DNA of 64,000 bases from Palaemon carinicauda. Taxonomy: Eukaryota; Arthropoda; Malacostraca; Decapoda; Palaemonidae. Below, piece after piece: positions 35,175 through 46,070 of the stretch. The position numbers and the translations under genes are program-made. Where the stretch lies: contig NC_090739.1 in assembly GCF_036898095.1 (NCBI RefSeq), positions 57,307,590 to 57,371,589 on the forward strand, given 5' to 3'. Under the pieces are notes generated by a model that did no database searches, was not told the DNA's origin, and saw only the letters and a program-made list of their open reading frames with translations. The number at the start of each line of letters is the position of its first letter. Positions within the stretch are counted from its first letter, which is position 1.

Positions 35175-36341
35175 CTACCGGAACTGCGTCACAATCGCTC
35201 GCCATTCATTCCTATTTCTAGCACGCTCTCTTGCCTCTCTCACATCTATCCTCCTATCACCCAGAGCTTTCTTCACACCATCCATCCACCCAAACCTTGG
35301 CCTTCCTCTTGTACTTCTCCCATCAACTCTTGAATTCATCACCTTCTTTAGCAGACAGCCATTTTCCATTCTCTCAACATGGCCAAACCACCTCAACACA
35401 TTCATATCCACTCTAGCCGCTAACTCATTTCTTACACCCGTTCTCACCCTCACCACTTCGTTCCTAACCCTATCTACTCGAGATACACCAACCATACTCC
35501 TTAGACACTTCATCTCAAACACGTTCAATTTCTGTCTCTCCATCACTTTCATTCCCCACAACTCCGATCCATACATCACAGTTGGTACAATCACTTTCTC
35601 ATATAGAACTCTCTTTACATTCATGCCCAACCCACTATTTTTTACTACTCCCTTAACTGCCCCCAACACTTTGCAACCTTCATTCACTCTCTGACGTACA
35701 TCTGCTTCCACTCCACCATTTGCTGCAACAACAGACCCCAAGTACTTAAACTGATCCACCTCCTCAAGTAACTCTCCATTCAACATAACATTCAACCTTG
35801 CACCACCTTCCCTTCTCGTACATCTCATAACCTTACTCTTACCCACATTAACTCTCAACTTCCTTCTCTCACACACTCTTCCAAATTCTGTCACTAGTCG
35901 GTCAAGCTTCTCTTCTGTGTCTGCTACCAGTACAGTATCATCCGCAAACAACAACTGATTTACCTCCCATTCATGATCATTCTCGCCTACCAGTTTTAAT
36001 CCTCGTCCAAGCACTCGAGCATTCACCTCTCTCACCACTCCATCAACATACAAGTTAAACAACCACGGCGACATCACACATCCCTGTCTCAGCCCCACTC
36101 TCACCGGAAACCAATCGCTCACTTCATTTCCTATTCTAACACATGCTTTACTACCTTTGTAGAAACTTTTCACTGCTTGCAACAACCTTCCACCAACTCC
36201 ATATAACCTCATCACATTCCACATTGCTTCCCTATCAACTCTATCATATGCTTTCTCCAGATCCATAAACGCAACATACACCTCCTTACCTTTTGCTAAA
36301 TATTTTTCGCATATCTGCCTAACTGTAAAAATCTGATTCAT
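35175..36341 (-). CDS. LINE reverse transcriptase, C-terminal half (intact frame)
   Basis: This is a 388-residue open frame without stops. It has the RT motifs 'YVAFMDLEKAYDRVDR' (catalytic Asp near residue 27), 'GLRQGCVMSPWLFNLY' (83-98) and the catalytic FADD box (132-135), then the thumb region 'FKYLGSVVAANGG'. The C-terminal LINE domain follows with 'LRWFGHVERM' and 'RGRPRFGWMDGV'. Coding upstream of this Met continues on the minus strand to about 36417 through one stop. It is much better preserved than the RTE copy around it, so the insertion is younger. Without the inverted N-terminal half it cannot be functional. Confidence 0.88.
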   Translation of the reverse strand: MNQIFTVRQICEKYLAKGKEVYVAFMDLEKAYDRVDREAMWNVMRLYGVGGRLLQAVKSFYKGSKACVRIGNEVSDWFPVRVGLRQGCVMSPWLFNLYVDGVVREVNARVLGRGLKLVGENDHEWEVNQLLFADDTVLVADTEEKLDRLVTEFGRVCERRKLRVNVGKSKVMRCTRREGGARLNVMLNGELLEEVDQFKYLGSVVAANGGVEADVRQRVNEGCKVLGAVKGVVKNSGLGMNVKRVLYEKVIVPTVMYGSELWGMKVMERQKLNVFEMKCLRSMVGVSRVDRVRNEVVRVRTGVRNELAARVDMNVLRWFGHVERMENGCLLKKVMNSRVDGRSTRGRPRFGWMDGVKKALGDRRIDVREARERARNRNEWRAIVTQFR

Positions 36342-36419
36342 ACAACCCCTACCTCTTCTAAAACCCCCCTATACTTCCAAGATTGCATTCTCTGTTTTAT
36401 CCTTAATCCTATTAATCAT

Positions 36420-37213
36420 TGTTGGGATTGCAAGTGATGTATGTGGCAAGAAGGTAGTTGGAGGCAGCATGAGGAAGGGCAGTGAATGGTGGAATGAAGG
36501 AGTGAAGGTAAAAGTGGAAGAGAAAAAGAGGGCTTTTGAAGAATGGCTGCAGAGTAATAGTATAGAGAAGTATGAAAAATATAGAGAGAAAAATGTGGAA
36601 GTAAAGCGCAAGGTACGTGAGGCAAAGAGGGCAGCTGATCTGAGGTGGGGTCAGGGACTGGGTCAGTCATATGAAGAGAATAAGAAGAAGTTTTGGAAAG
36701 AAGTGAAGAGAGTAAGGAAGGCTGGCGCAAGAATTGAAGAGACAGTGAAAGATGGAAATGGAAGGTTGTTAAAAGGAGAGGAGGCAAGGAAAAGGTGGGC
36801 GGAATATTTTGAAAGTTTGCTGAATGTTGAGGATAATAGGGAGGCAGATATAATTGCTGTTCCAGGTGTTGAGGTGCCAGTGATGGGAGATAAGAATGAG
36901 AGAGAGATTACAATAGAGGAAGTGAGGAGAGCACTAGATGAAACGAGAGTAGGAAAAGCATCTGGTATGGATGGTGTGAAAGCTGAGATGTTGAAGGAAG
37001 GGGGTGTGACTGTACTTGAATGGTTGGTGAGATTGTTTAATATGTGTTTTGTGTTGTCAATGGTTCCAGTAGATTGGGTTTGTGCATGTATTGTACCACT
37101 ATATAAGGGTAAGGGAGATGTGCATGAGTGTTGTAATTCAAGAGGTATTAGTTTGTTGAGTGTAGTTGGAAAAGTGTATGGTAGAGTAATGATTAATAGG
37201 ATCAATATCATAC
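36420..37213 (+). pseudogene. LINE, upstream half of the same element, inverted
   Basis: The 249-residue frame (36469-37218) gives the linker between endonuclease and RT, basic and coiled ('RKGSEWWNEGVK', 'KFWKEVKRVRK'). The RT start follows: 'GKASGMDGVKAEML', 'IVPLYKGKGD', 'RGISLLSVVGKVYGRVMINRI'. After MINRI the frame runs into the target site. It is open for its whole length. Confidence 0.86.
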
Positions 37214-38379
37214 GATAATGATATATGAAATAACTTTGCCAATAGGAATAATGAAACACGCAAGCTGGAACCAAACAAAACAGTAGAAGTAAAGAAATCA
37301 CTATATGGCATAAAAAGAGGCAAAGCCTAACAATTGCTTTGATAATAGATGGAAAAGATTTCATAGAAATAAATCTCGCTGACCTTTATTCAAAAAGTCT
37401 GGAAGACTGCTTTATACCTACAGCTTGAAAAAACTTTATCATTACACTAATTTACCAACAGAGAGATATAAAAGATCTGAAAATTACTTCCCAATAGGCT
37501 TAGTCTCGGAAATACAAAACATATTCACAAACCTCATATTAGGACAAATAGAAAGACAGCTAGACTATAATCACCCCAGATAGCAGGTAGTCTTTAGAAG
37601 TGGGTATTCAGTAAGTGACCATTTCCATGTAATTAACCTGCTAATGAGAAAAATCAACAAAGTATTAAAACTCACTATGTATGGCATTTATAGATTCTGA
37701 GAAAGTTTTTGATTCTGTCAAATATTGAGCAGTAATGAAAGCCCTTCAAAGCCTAAGGAATAGAAATATCTTATATTACAACACTATACAGGACGAACAG
37801 CAATCATAAACTACATAAAGATTGTGAGAAAATTTCAATTGAGAAAAGAGTTAAACAGAGAGACCCCATCTTTCCTAAATTATTCATAGCATGCCTAGAA
37901 GTTTTTATAATTTTGATTGAGAAAATATAGGAATTAACATAAGTGGGGAAAACCTTAACAACTTAAGATTTGCCGATGAGATAGATCTGTTTAGTGACTC
38001 ATGGAAGGAATTGCAAAAGATGGTAGATGATTTGGATAAAGAAAGCAGAATATTAGGACTGAAAATGAACATTAGTAAAAGTAAGTTAAAGTTCAATGAT
38101 AATACAGATATACAACAAAAAAGGGTTATGGACAAAGGCAAAGGCAAAGGCAAACTTTATTCTAGCGACCCCTTCCAGAGTATGAGAATTACAAAATTAC
38201 ACAAATATATATATTTTACACAAAAACTACAAAAAGAAGAGACCAATAGTTTACAACTATATTTATGTACACATATATTTAGCAAGTACATAATTAAAGC
38301 ATAAAAGGCATTCTGACAAAGGAAAGTACATACATTGAAAATGATACCAGAATAATGAAAATCCCAGAAAGTATTAAAT

Positions 38380-38871
38380 CTAAAATAAAGACATTATAAG
38401 GTTAACAAACTTTGCAAGTCTTTTCAGTTCTCTAGCACTACTTGTATTGAGGAGCAGATTGAATTTAAAAGTGGTAGGTCTTCTACAATAGTAGGGCTTT
38501 AGGTATCTCTCTCTTATTTCTCTAATCACAGGACAAACTAAAACATAATGATATTCATCCCCAACTTCAATGCTGTTGCATAGTCTGCAAGGGTGCTGAT
38601 TCTCCTGCCCAGAATATCTTTCAGTTGCTACAGAAAGTTTGTGGGTACCACACCTATACTTACTAAGGGCAATTCTTTCTGGTATATCTAAATTTATAAT
38701 ATACTTTTCTTGGCCAAATTCAGTCTTAAAAAGTTTATAATTACTACACAATATATTTCTTTTTACTTCTGCATGCCACTGTTGTCTCTCTATATCTTTG
38801 AGTTTCATTTCTAGGCTATTTATTATCCACGCGTGATTGAGATTTTCTGGATGTTCCCATATATTTGACAT
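38380..38871 (-). pseudogene. LINE C-terminal domain with Cys/His cluster
   Basis: This 163-residue frame contains 'YRCGTHKL' and 'CRLCNSIEVGDEYHYVLVCP', the zinc-binding end typical of several invertebrate LINE clades. It stops at 38380, ahead of the hexamer tail. Confidence 0.7.
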
Positions 38872-38919
38872 ACCACATGAATCAAGGATAGCTTAAATTT
38901 TATGGATCCAACTAGACTT

Positions 38920-39336
38920 TTACTCATTCGACTCGTAAAGAATTCTAAGAAAACGATAAAAAACATTTGACACTCTAGACGCCTTTGATTTTACAATTCT
39001 CAACCAAAATCCAATCATCCGTTTGCAAATAGATATTTCAATTTTGAATCTGCCAAGATCCCCATATACCATGCAGTTTGCTGTTCGCTTGTTCACGCAG
39101 AGCTGATTTTTCATGAACTTCTTGTGAAATGTTTCAACATGATCTAGTTTGTGGTAACCCCATATTTCACAATCGTAAGCCAAAATTGGTACAACTAGAG
39201 CATCGAATAGATCACAGTTGATATTAATGGGTAATTCAATTTTTTTACATTTAATTAACATACTGAATAATGCTCTACGTGCTTGAATGACTCGTTTCCT
39301 AATAGCTTTATCCATTTTACCATTATAATTAAACAT
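38920..39336 (-). pseudogene. LINE RT thumb/connection region
   Basis: This 138-residue frame with 'IQARRALFSMLIKC', 'LVVPILAYDCEIWG' and 'FHKKFMKNQL' corresponds to the region after the RT catalytic box. It is separated from the next frame by a stop or frameshift. Confidence 0.7.
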
Positions 39337-39523
39337 AGTACCAAGGTAAACATAATCATCTACAATTTCGATGCTCTCCTCACCTTACTTAAAATTCGGG
39401 ATATTTCTAACTTTTCCTCTAGAAAATACAAATGCTTTAGTTTTTTAAACATTAATTTGAAGTTTCCAAGTATCACAATATTTGATTTTTTTGTTTAAGG
39501 CATTTTGTAATTCCTTTGGGGAT

Positions 39524-39916
39524 TCAGACATTACAATCAGCATAAAGTAAAACATAAATACGCAAAAACATTTCTATATCAACACTACTTAATTTTTCAT
39601 TTATTTCCCCTGAACACATATCAAAATAATTTAGGTAGATGGCAAAAAGTAATGGGGGAAGAATCTCACCTTGTCTTACACCTATGTTACATTCGAAAAA
39701 GTTAGAAATTTTGTGATTCTGCTTCACACAGGATTTTGCATTATTATACATATTATATATGACAGCCATAATATTACCGTTAATGCCATGTGAGATTACT
39801 TTTCCCCACAAGGACGACCTGTCAACCAAATCGAATTCTTTTCTGTAATCAACGAACAAACAGTATATTCTCTTTTTTTCGATGGAGATAGAAATTAACA
39901 AGTGAATGTAATACAA
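39524..39916 (-). pseudogene. LINE reverse transcriptase fragment
   Basis: This frame includes 'YCLFVDYRKEFDLVDRSSLW' (catalytic Asp motif), 'IGVRQGEILPPLLFAIYLN' and 'LLYADCNV', where Cys replaces the second Asp of the YADD box. Upstream RT sequence continues in another frame to about 40300. Confidence 0.75.
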
Positions 39917-40338
39917 AAATATGATCTAGAGTACTATATCCCTCCCTGAAACCAGCCTGCTCCTCACCAAGTTGACCAGTGCTGTCAATATAATCAGTCA
40001 ACCTTTTTTTTGACACAAGCGGTAAAAAGCTTCGCTACACAGCTCAGTAGTGTGATACCCCTATCTGGGTCGTCAGGGGATCCTTTTTTCTTAAATATTG
40101 GTTTTATTATCCCTATACACCAATAATATGGAACAATTGAGGAGATCAACACAATGTTGAAAATTTTGCATATTGCATTTAGTATATCACGAGGGCAGTT
40201 TTTAAGGAACTCATTTATAATATTATCAATACCACGTGCTTTTCTACTCTTAAGTTTTTTTTATTTGAATTTGTATCTCATCTACTGTAAAAACTCTATT
40301 TAATTCTTCGTTAACTAACTGGTTAATAATGCTTGGGT

Positions 40339-40818
40339 CTAAATTACCAGGGTGTTCACTCTCACCAGGTTCAACATTACCTCGACTGAGTTTACCAAAT
40401 AATCTCGAAATGTTTTAGGTGCAATTTTACAAATCAGCTCACTCTTATCAGTATTCTTTAACAAATCCCAATAATCCTTACTACTACTTTTTCTCAGATT
40501 TCTAACATTTCTATGAAAATTTTTTCTGAAAGATTTAGCTTTATTAATTATTCTCTTATATGTTTTAACTCTAGCTTTCAGTTCGTTTCTAGCTTCATTT
40601 GTTTTGATTTTCTTAAGCCTGTTTTTTACTTTCATATATTCAGTTCTTTTACTAGAACAGTCTTTGTCAAACCATGGTTTGCTAACCTTTTTGCAATCCC
40701 CATTTTTAGATTTATTTTGATAAACTTTTTTACAAATGCTAATGTGTTTAGCAGGGTCAATATATAATTTTCCTAAATATTTTACAATATCATCCATAAT
40801 ATTCTGGGTTACATTCAA
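40339..40818 (-). pseudogene. LINE basic linker between endonuclease and RT
   Basis: This Lys/Arg-rich 159-residue frame has 'KPWFDKDCSSKRTEYMK' and 'FRKNFHRNVRNLRKSSSKDYW', the usual linker of this type of LINE. Confidence 0.65.
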
Positions 40819-40902
40819 AGGGTTCAGTGAATGTAATTTCTGGTCTAATAAGTTTATATCTAGTATTGAATGCTTCCATATACTAGTTTTTATGTCATTT
40901 GT

Positions 40903-41268
40903 TCATTTTGTTTTAAGTTCTTCATATTCAAAATTATTCATATCATGGGTTTCCTTACTATCTAAATCTAAATTTTCCTCCTTCTGTATTTCCGGTGGTC
41001 TCATATTACAAGTCTCTTCCAAACGTAATACCATAGAGAGGGCCGAGTGAGTATCGGACAGACACCTGTCATATTGCTCAATATTAAAATCCGTAATGCT
41101 AGTCTTAAGTTCAGGAGAAACAATAAGATAGTCAATACAGCTTTTACCATTAGCTGTGAAACAAGTGAGATCCCCCCTGCCACAGCCCCCAAATCTCCCG
41201 TTAACTACCTTAACGTCAAGCATTTTACTCAGTTCAGTTAAGTTACGACCATGGTTATTAGTAATCAC
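40903..41268 (-). pseudogene. LINE AP-endonuclease, C-terminal end
   Basis: 'SCIDYLIVSPEL' and 'SDTHSALSM' correspond to the final catalytic strands (D..., SDH). The N-terminal endonuclease part is missing at the 5' truncation (41274). His is preceded by Thr (SDTH), so the motif is altered. Confidence 0.7.
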
Positions 41269-41541
41269 ATCACTGTTATAGCGAATGTTAATGAATATAT
41301 ATACCTAGGTCAAACAGTAAGTGTTTTCCCAAGACATGAGACCGAAATTAAACGAAGGGTAAGCATGGATGATGAGCTTTTGGTAAACAAATGAGGTTAT
41401 GAAAAGTAAAATGACACTTTATATAGAAGTAAAAGTATTTGATTAAATGGTCCTATCTGTATTAACATATGCACAGAAAATTGTAACCTTACTATAGCCT
41501 TAGTTACATCTCAAAGGGTTATGGAAAGAATAAGGACGGGA

Positions 41542-41542
41542 A

Positions 41543-41637
<95 letters not shown>

Positions 41638-41638
41638 G
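41542..41638 (-). repeat. (ATT)n tail of LINE copy C
   Basis: About 32 uninterrupted ATT units on the plus strand, directly next to 'agctaagccacaaccctagttg', the reverse of the LINE 3' end. Confidence 0.95.
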
Positions 41639-42971
41639 CTAAGCCACAACCCTAGTTGCAAAAGTAAGAGGCTATAAGCTCAAGGGCTCCAACAGGGAAA
41701 AATAGCTCAGCGAAGAAAGGAAATAGATAAACGATTTGAGAAATAATTAACTATTGATGAAATATTTTAAAAACAGTAACAACATCCAAACAGATAATTC
41801 ATATATAAACTATGAAAAGATTTATGTCAGCCTGTTCAACATAAAAACATTTGCTGAATGTTTGAACTTTTAAAGTTTTACCAATTCAACTACCCGATTA
41901 GGAAGATCATTCCGCAACTTGGTCACAGCTGGAATGAGACTTCTGGAATAGTCTGTAGTATTGAACCTCATGATGGAGAAGGTCTGACTATTAGAATTAA
42001 CTGCATGCCTAGTATTACGAACAGGATGGAACTGTCCTAGAAGATCTGAATATAAAGGATAATCAGAATTATGAAAAATCTTATGCAACACGCATAACGA
42101 ACTAATTGAATGATGGTGCCAGAGATTAATATCTAGACCAGGAATTAGAAATTTAATAGACCGAAAGTTCCTGTCCAACAAATTAGGATGAGAATCAGCA
42201 GCTGAAGACCACACAGGAGAACAAAACTCGAAACAAGGTAGAATGAAAGAATTAAAACACTTCTTTAGAAAAGATTGATCACCGATAATCTTAAAACACT
42301 TTCTCAATAAGCCTATTTTTTGTGCAATTGAAGAAAACATTGACCTAATTTCTTCCTCAAAAGTAAATATGCTGCGGAGAATTACACCTAAAATTCTAAG
42401 TCTTACAGAATTGAAGAAACATTATTAATGCTGAGATCTGGATGTTGAGGAGCCGCTGTCCTTGATCTACTTACAATCATACTTTGAGTTTTGTTAGGAT
42501 TCAACTTCATGCCCCATAATTTGCACCATACACTAATTTGAACCAAATCTCTATAAAGGAACTCGGCAATACCAGATCTACATCCAGATGGAATTGAGGC
42601 ATAGAGTGTAGCATCATCTGCACAATACAAGCATTTTTTTCAGGCAAAACCACATGACATGTGTATATAGTATGGAAAGTAACGGGCCAAGAACACTACT
42701 CTGAGGAACACCATACATCACATTCCTGAACTCACTATGGTCCCCATCGATAGCTCTTTGAGATCTTTTACTTAAAAATTCAATAATGATGATAAGAAAT
42801 GATCCACCCACTCCCAACTGTATGAGTCTGAAAAAAAGTGCCTCATGATTAACATGGTCAAAGACAGCAATAAAATCAAGGCCAATCATATGAACTTCCT
42901 GACCACAATCAAAGGATTTCTGCACAGCATTGGAGATTGTATGAAGGGCATCACATGCTCCAAGAGACATG
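41542..42971 (-). mobile_element. LINE copy C (jockey-like), 5'-truncated
   Basis: From right to left it holds RT (42970-42614, 'MIGLDFIAVFDHVNHEAL', 'VPQSSVLGPLLSILYT'), then the catalytic region in another frame (42630-42403, 'YCADDATLYASIP', with the DD kept), then the C-terminal part (42340-41870, 'SSAADSHPNLLDRN', 'SSLCVLHKIFHN', 'LIPAVTKLRNDLPN'). The 3' UTR (41860-41640) and an (ATT)n tail (41542-41638) follow. It lies in the RTE relic between 41541 and 42972. Confidence 0.85.
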
Positions 42972-43053
42972 AAAACGGAAACATAGATATGAGAATAAAC
43001 TGAAGTACAGGATATTCTAACAACGTGTAAGAAAATGAAATGGACATGGGTGG

Positions 43054-43435
43054 GACATACGGTAGTTGGCCATCGTTGCTGTGCTCGACAGTAAACTTAC
43101 GAAAAAGGCACTTCTCAAACGTCCTGCAAAGAGTCTCAATGTCCTGAATGGAAGGAGCCATGACAAAGATGTTGTAGATATACCTCATGTACACATCAAG
43201 TCGATGTGTGCATGGGAAGACCCTCTCTTCGACATCTCTAATATAGAAATTGGCAAAGAGCACACCAAGAGCAGAGCCATCGCTACATCATCCTTCTGTA
43301 TGTACATGTGGACCCTGTGGTTGGTGGAAGGAGCTTTCATGTGCGAAGGGCCTCCTCGCGGATGTTCAAAGTTGGTGTAGAAGGGTCGCTGTAGATTCTC
43401 TCAAAATGAGGTGGATTAGTCTCCAACAGAAACGT
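43054..43435 (-). pseudogene. Inverted Penelope RT fragment
   Basis: The minus frame 43263-42886 starts in this element with 'FANFYIRDVEERVFP' and a changed catalytic box, 'RYIYNIF' (the usual form is YIDD). It continues 'FTVEHSNDGQLPYV' and then runs out of Penelope sequence at about 43054. Confidence 0.75.
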
Positions 43436-43437
43436 TT

Positions 43438-43992
43438 GTGAAGAGGGATTTTGTATTCAACTGCATCACCCAGGTCCTTGTGAACAATGTCTATTCAAAC
43501 AACCAAGTAAACTGCATGATCAAGCTAGCCATTGACACATACTGCCATAGTGGTCAACAGACTAAAGACACCACCACCACCACCATCAATCTATACTGCA
43601 AAGGGTATATGAACAAAGAATACCAGGATAAGAAGGCTATGAGGGACATCGTCAGCAACCATGTCACCCCTGTAAATGAGAGCACTAAGATCAATTTCAC
43701 TATCTGCTACTAGATGGCTAAGACGAAGTCCCTCATCATGAGGAACAATCCAGCTCCGCCAACCCAGGCCTTCCTTAGGCAGTCCAATGGGGTTTATTCC
43801 TATCTATGCCTGATTCAAGGATGCCCTGGAAATTTCATAGGAATGACTAGTATGCGACTGTCTAGGAGACTATTCTGCCATGCCCAGCAAGAGGCAATAA
43901 GTGAACATTCCCTTCAGATGCACAATCATAATATCAAACATGAAGAGATCATCAAGAGCACTAAGATCATCGGCCATGATCCTGGCAGTTAA
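43438..43992 (+). pseudogene. Penelope RT C-terminus and GIY-YIG endonuclease, second copy
   Basis: Two frames in the same phase are separated by a TAG at 43711. The first holds the RT C-terminal part ('QVLVNNVYSNNQVN', 'MNKEYQDKKAMRDIVSNHV'). The second holds the nuclease: 'VYSYLCLIQGCPGNFIGM' (FIG for YIG) and 'MRLSRRLFCHAQQEA'. The frame ends early at 43992, although similar sequence continues to about 44090. Confidence 0.8.
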
Positions 43993-44446
43993 AGTCTTAG
44001 GATCCTTGATGCTCTCCTCATACAGCGAGAAAAACCATCCTTCAACATGATTTAAGAAATTTTCCTACTCCCCTCCTACCATAGGAACAACATCCAAAGA
44101 ATGACTACCGATCAAGACATCTAAAATCAAGACTGCTCTGATCAGTGCAAATGCAGCTTGCCTAACATTGATTCTATCTCAGTGAGCACTTCCCCAGTCA
44201 GACCCCAGCTGTCAGAGAGAAAGATGCCGACTCGCCACCTATGAGTGAGCGGGAATAGATTAGCTGGGACTCAACTTCTCCCGGGGAACGTCTCAGCCAA
44301 TAAAACTTCACCACCCCACTCATATCACTACTTGCTTCGCCCACAGTACCAGAGGTGGTCAATGTAAACCCACCGTCTCTCCCCATGAGCCAATGTAACC
44401 ATTTAAAAGGACGTTGCCAGCATCGTTTCATCAATTCTACTCCAGC

Positions 44447-44490
44447 CTGAGGAATGGAAACAATCCTATCGAAATGTGTCTCTATTAAGA
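44447..44490 (+). ncRNA. Hammerhead-ribozyme-like motif, second Penelope copy
   Basis: CTGAGGA (44447-44453) and GAAA (44471-44474) are spaced as in the first element. The intervening bases differ, keeping only GG/CC pairing, so this copy is probably decayed. Confidence 0.3.
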
Positions 44491-44721
44491 ATTTTTTTTT
44501 GTACGTGAATTGTGAACTTTATATTAAATACTCGACTAAGACTTATTCTGAATTTGACTTCCTAGCCATGAAGAATAACTTTTGTTTAATTAGTGACAGA
44601 ACGCAATAATCCTAAAAGGAGATTATCTGAGCTATCCAGAAGAAAGAATTTAAAATGAATTCTACTGAGGCAGCCATTGTATTCAACCAAACATACCTTA
44701 AACATGGGGTTACTACTTAAA

Positions 44722-44723
44722 TC

Positions 44724-44822
<99 letters not shown>
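44722..44822 (-). repeat. (ATT)n, tail of LINE copy D
   Basis: About 33 ATT units with one T insertion. The next bases (atctaaactgtgatcc) are the mutated reverse of the LINE 3' end 'gggttgtagcttagct', so this is the tail of LINE D, separated from it by the LTR element 44837-47469. Confidence 0.8.
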
Positions 44823-44836
44823 CTAAACTGTGATCC

Positions 44837-45077
44837 TGTATTGCACGTGTATCATACAGGCTTGTACAATGCAATGGCTTTGATTTTTTGTTCTATCATT
44901 TGCTCTCCCCTGCACAGTTAACAGAACTGGTTTAATGCCCTCATTCCTTGAATTGATCTGTTTGAGTTTTTTACCTTCTTCCACTGAAACTGTTGGATAA
45001 AAGCTCGCTGTCTGTTGAAATAAAGTTAGCTGCATTCACCTCGTCTCTCAGTTATCCCCTAACCGGCATCTCGCACA
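44837..45077 (+). repeat. 5' LTR
   Basis: It matches 47225-47469: 'gcacgtgt..cata', 'taacagaactggttt', 'cttgaattgatct', 'aaaagctcgctgtctgt' and 'cacctcgtctct' occur in both in the same order. 'ggataaaag' near 44994 may include a polyadenylation or TATA signal. Confidence 0.82.
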
Positions 45078-45299
45078 TTGGTGACCAGCTGAGTGTCCGC
45101 TCCCTCCTGTCTGCCCCCTCACTGCTGGGCCCTACTGTTTGAAGATGTCGCCCACCAAACCTGTCTCTTTGACACGCGCTGCCTGTACTGCCCTTCGCAA
45201 GGGCACGGCGTAGTCTGTCTAAGTCTGCCGATGTACAACTGGTTGCTGCCTACGGTTATGAAACCCTCACATTATCGTTTGGAAGTAAGAAATATATTT

Positions 45300-46070
45300 G
45301 GAATCTTATCGTTACTGACATGACATCTTATGAGACCTCCCCTTCTGTGTATGTTACGTGGACAACATACTTGTTTTCTCTTCCTCTAAACAGGAACACC
45401 TCAGTCATTTACGCATCGTCAACTGCCTACAACAGAACAGCTTTATAGTCCAGTATGACAAGTGTACCTTTGGCGCCAACAAAGTATCATTCTCAAGCTA
45501 CCGCATCCACCTACTCCTTGAGAAGGTAGCAGCTGCTCAGAACTTCCCCATGCCCCTCACCGTTAAATGACTGCAAGAAATCTTGGTCATGATCAACTAT
45601 TATTACTGTTTCCTGCCAGCCATTGATGCCACTCTTGACCCCTCTACACCTCCCTCGAGGACAAGCCAAAAGACCTGAAGTGGGGTCTCCTTCAAGAAGC
45701 GGCCGTCTGCAACACAAAGAATGCTCTATCAACTGCTGCTGGTCTCACTTTTCTCATGACCACATACACCTCTTCTTCTCTCCACCGATGCCAGTGACGT
45801 CACTATTCGAATAGTAATTGATCAGGTGGTCAACGGCTTACCCCGCCAATTGGCCTTATTTAGTAGAAATCTGTGTATGGCAGAATCCAGCTACTCTATT
45901 ACTGGCAGTGCACTTGGCTGTACATCACTTCTGCTATAGTTGAATACAATTGCACCCTTCGACACATCCCTGGAAAAATGAATCCCATTGCTGATGCACT
46001 GTCAAGAAACACACTGGCCACCATTCACATGGGATTGAATTACAATGCCTTAGCAGAAGCCTAATGAAAA
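45300..46070 (+). pseudogene. RT end and RNase H of the deleted gypsy element
   Basis: Frame 45358-45570 starts within the RT catalytic strand ('DNILVFSSSKQEHLSHLRIV'), which normally reads YVDD. Following frames give 'NYYYCFLPAID', then RNase H ('STDASDV' in another frame) and 'LRHIPGKMNPIADALSRNT' at 45873-46064. At least three frameshifts occur. Before 45300 only a scrap of protease-like sequence remains. Confidence 0.75.

Larger units (their letters stand above)
34913..37201 (-). mobile_element. LINE with 5' inversion (twin-priming product)
   Basis: The 3' half lies on the minus strand (36417 to 34913) and the upstream half on the plus strand (36420-37201). Both halves meet at the same protein position: each contains 'MINRI', at the end of one and the start of the other. 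The insertion is flanked by TCAATATCAT (34903-34912 and 37202-37211), a 10-bp target duplication. Inverted 5' halves with adjoining break positions are the known product of twin priming in LINE integration. Confidence 0.88.
38130..41274 (-). mobile_element. LINE with AP-type endonuclease and hexamer tail
   Basis: Read on the minus strand: endonuclease end (41268-40903), linker (40818-40339), RT (about 40300-39500) and C-terminal domains (39336-38380), then a tail of three TTTGCC-type units (38131-38152). Possible target duplication GTTAT at 38125-38129 and 41275-41279. It interrupts the RTE relic. The 5' end is truncated within the endonuclease. Confidence 0.78.
33954..43053 (+). mobile_element. 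RTE-type LINE relic carrying three later insertions
   Basis: Its pieces in order are 33954-34912 (endonuclease: 'IIQTTEPTTSHTEEEA', 'RKWTWLSSNGETKIEID'-like, 'LNKLKLSDHKIVRS'), 37202-38129 (RT: 'DIKDLKNYFPIGLVSE', 'NHPR.QVVFRSGYSVSDH', 'LKICR'-frame FADE box, 'LKMNISKSK'), 41275-41541 ('VNEYIYLGQTVSV', 'QRVMERIRTGI') and 42972-43053 ('RKWTWVGHT'). Each gap is filled by another LINE, and the reading order across gaps is correct. Many stops and frameshifts show that it is old. The endonuclease is of the apurinic type. Confidence 0.82.
43054..44722 (+). mobile_element. Penelope-like element, second copy, with inverted fragment
   Basis: The left part (43054-43435) is RT on the minus strand ('ANFYIRDVEERVFPCTHRLDVYMRYIYNIFVMA', in pieces). 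From 43436 the plus strand carries the RT end, endonuclease and terminal block. As in the first copy, an inverted upstream fragment precedes a forward 3' part. The 3' end (…gttactacttaa) meets an ATT array. Confidence 0.82.

Noticed and set aside
35170..35694. Plus-strand frame of 174 residues
   Set aside because: Antisense to the intact LINE RT frame at 35175-36341.
36663..37364. Minus-strand frame of 233 residues
   Set aside because: Antisense to the inverted LINE half at 36420-37213, which has clear RT motifs on the plus strand.
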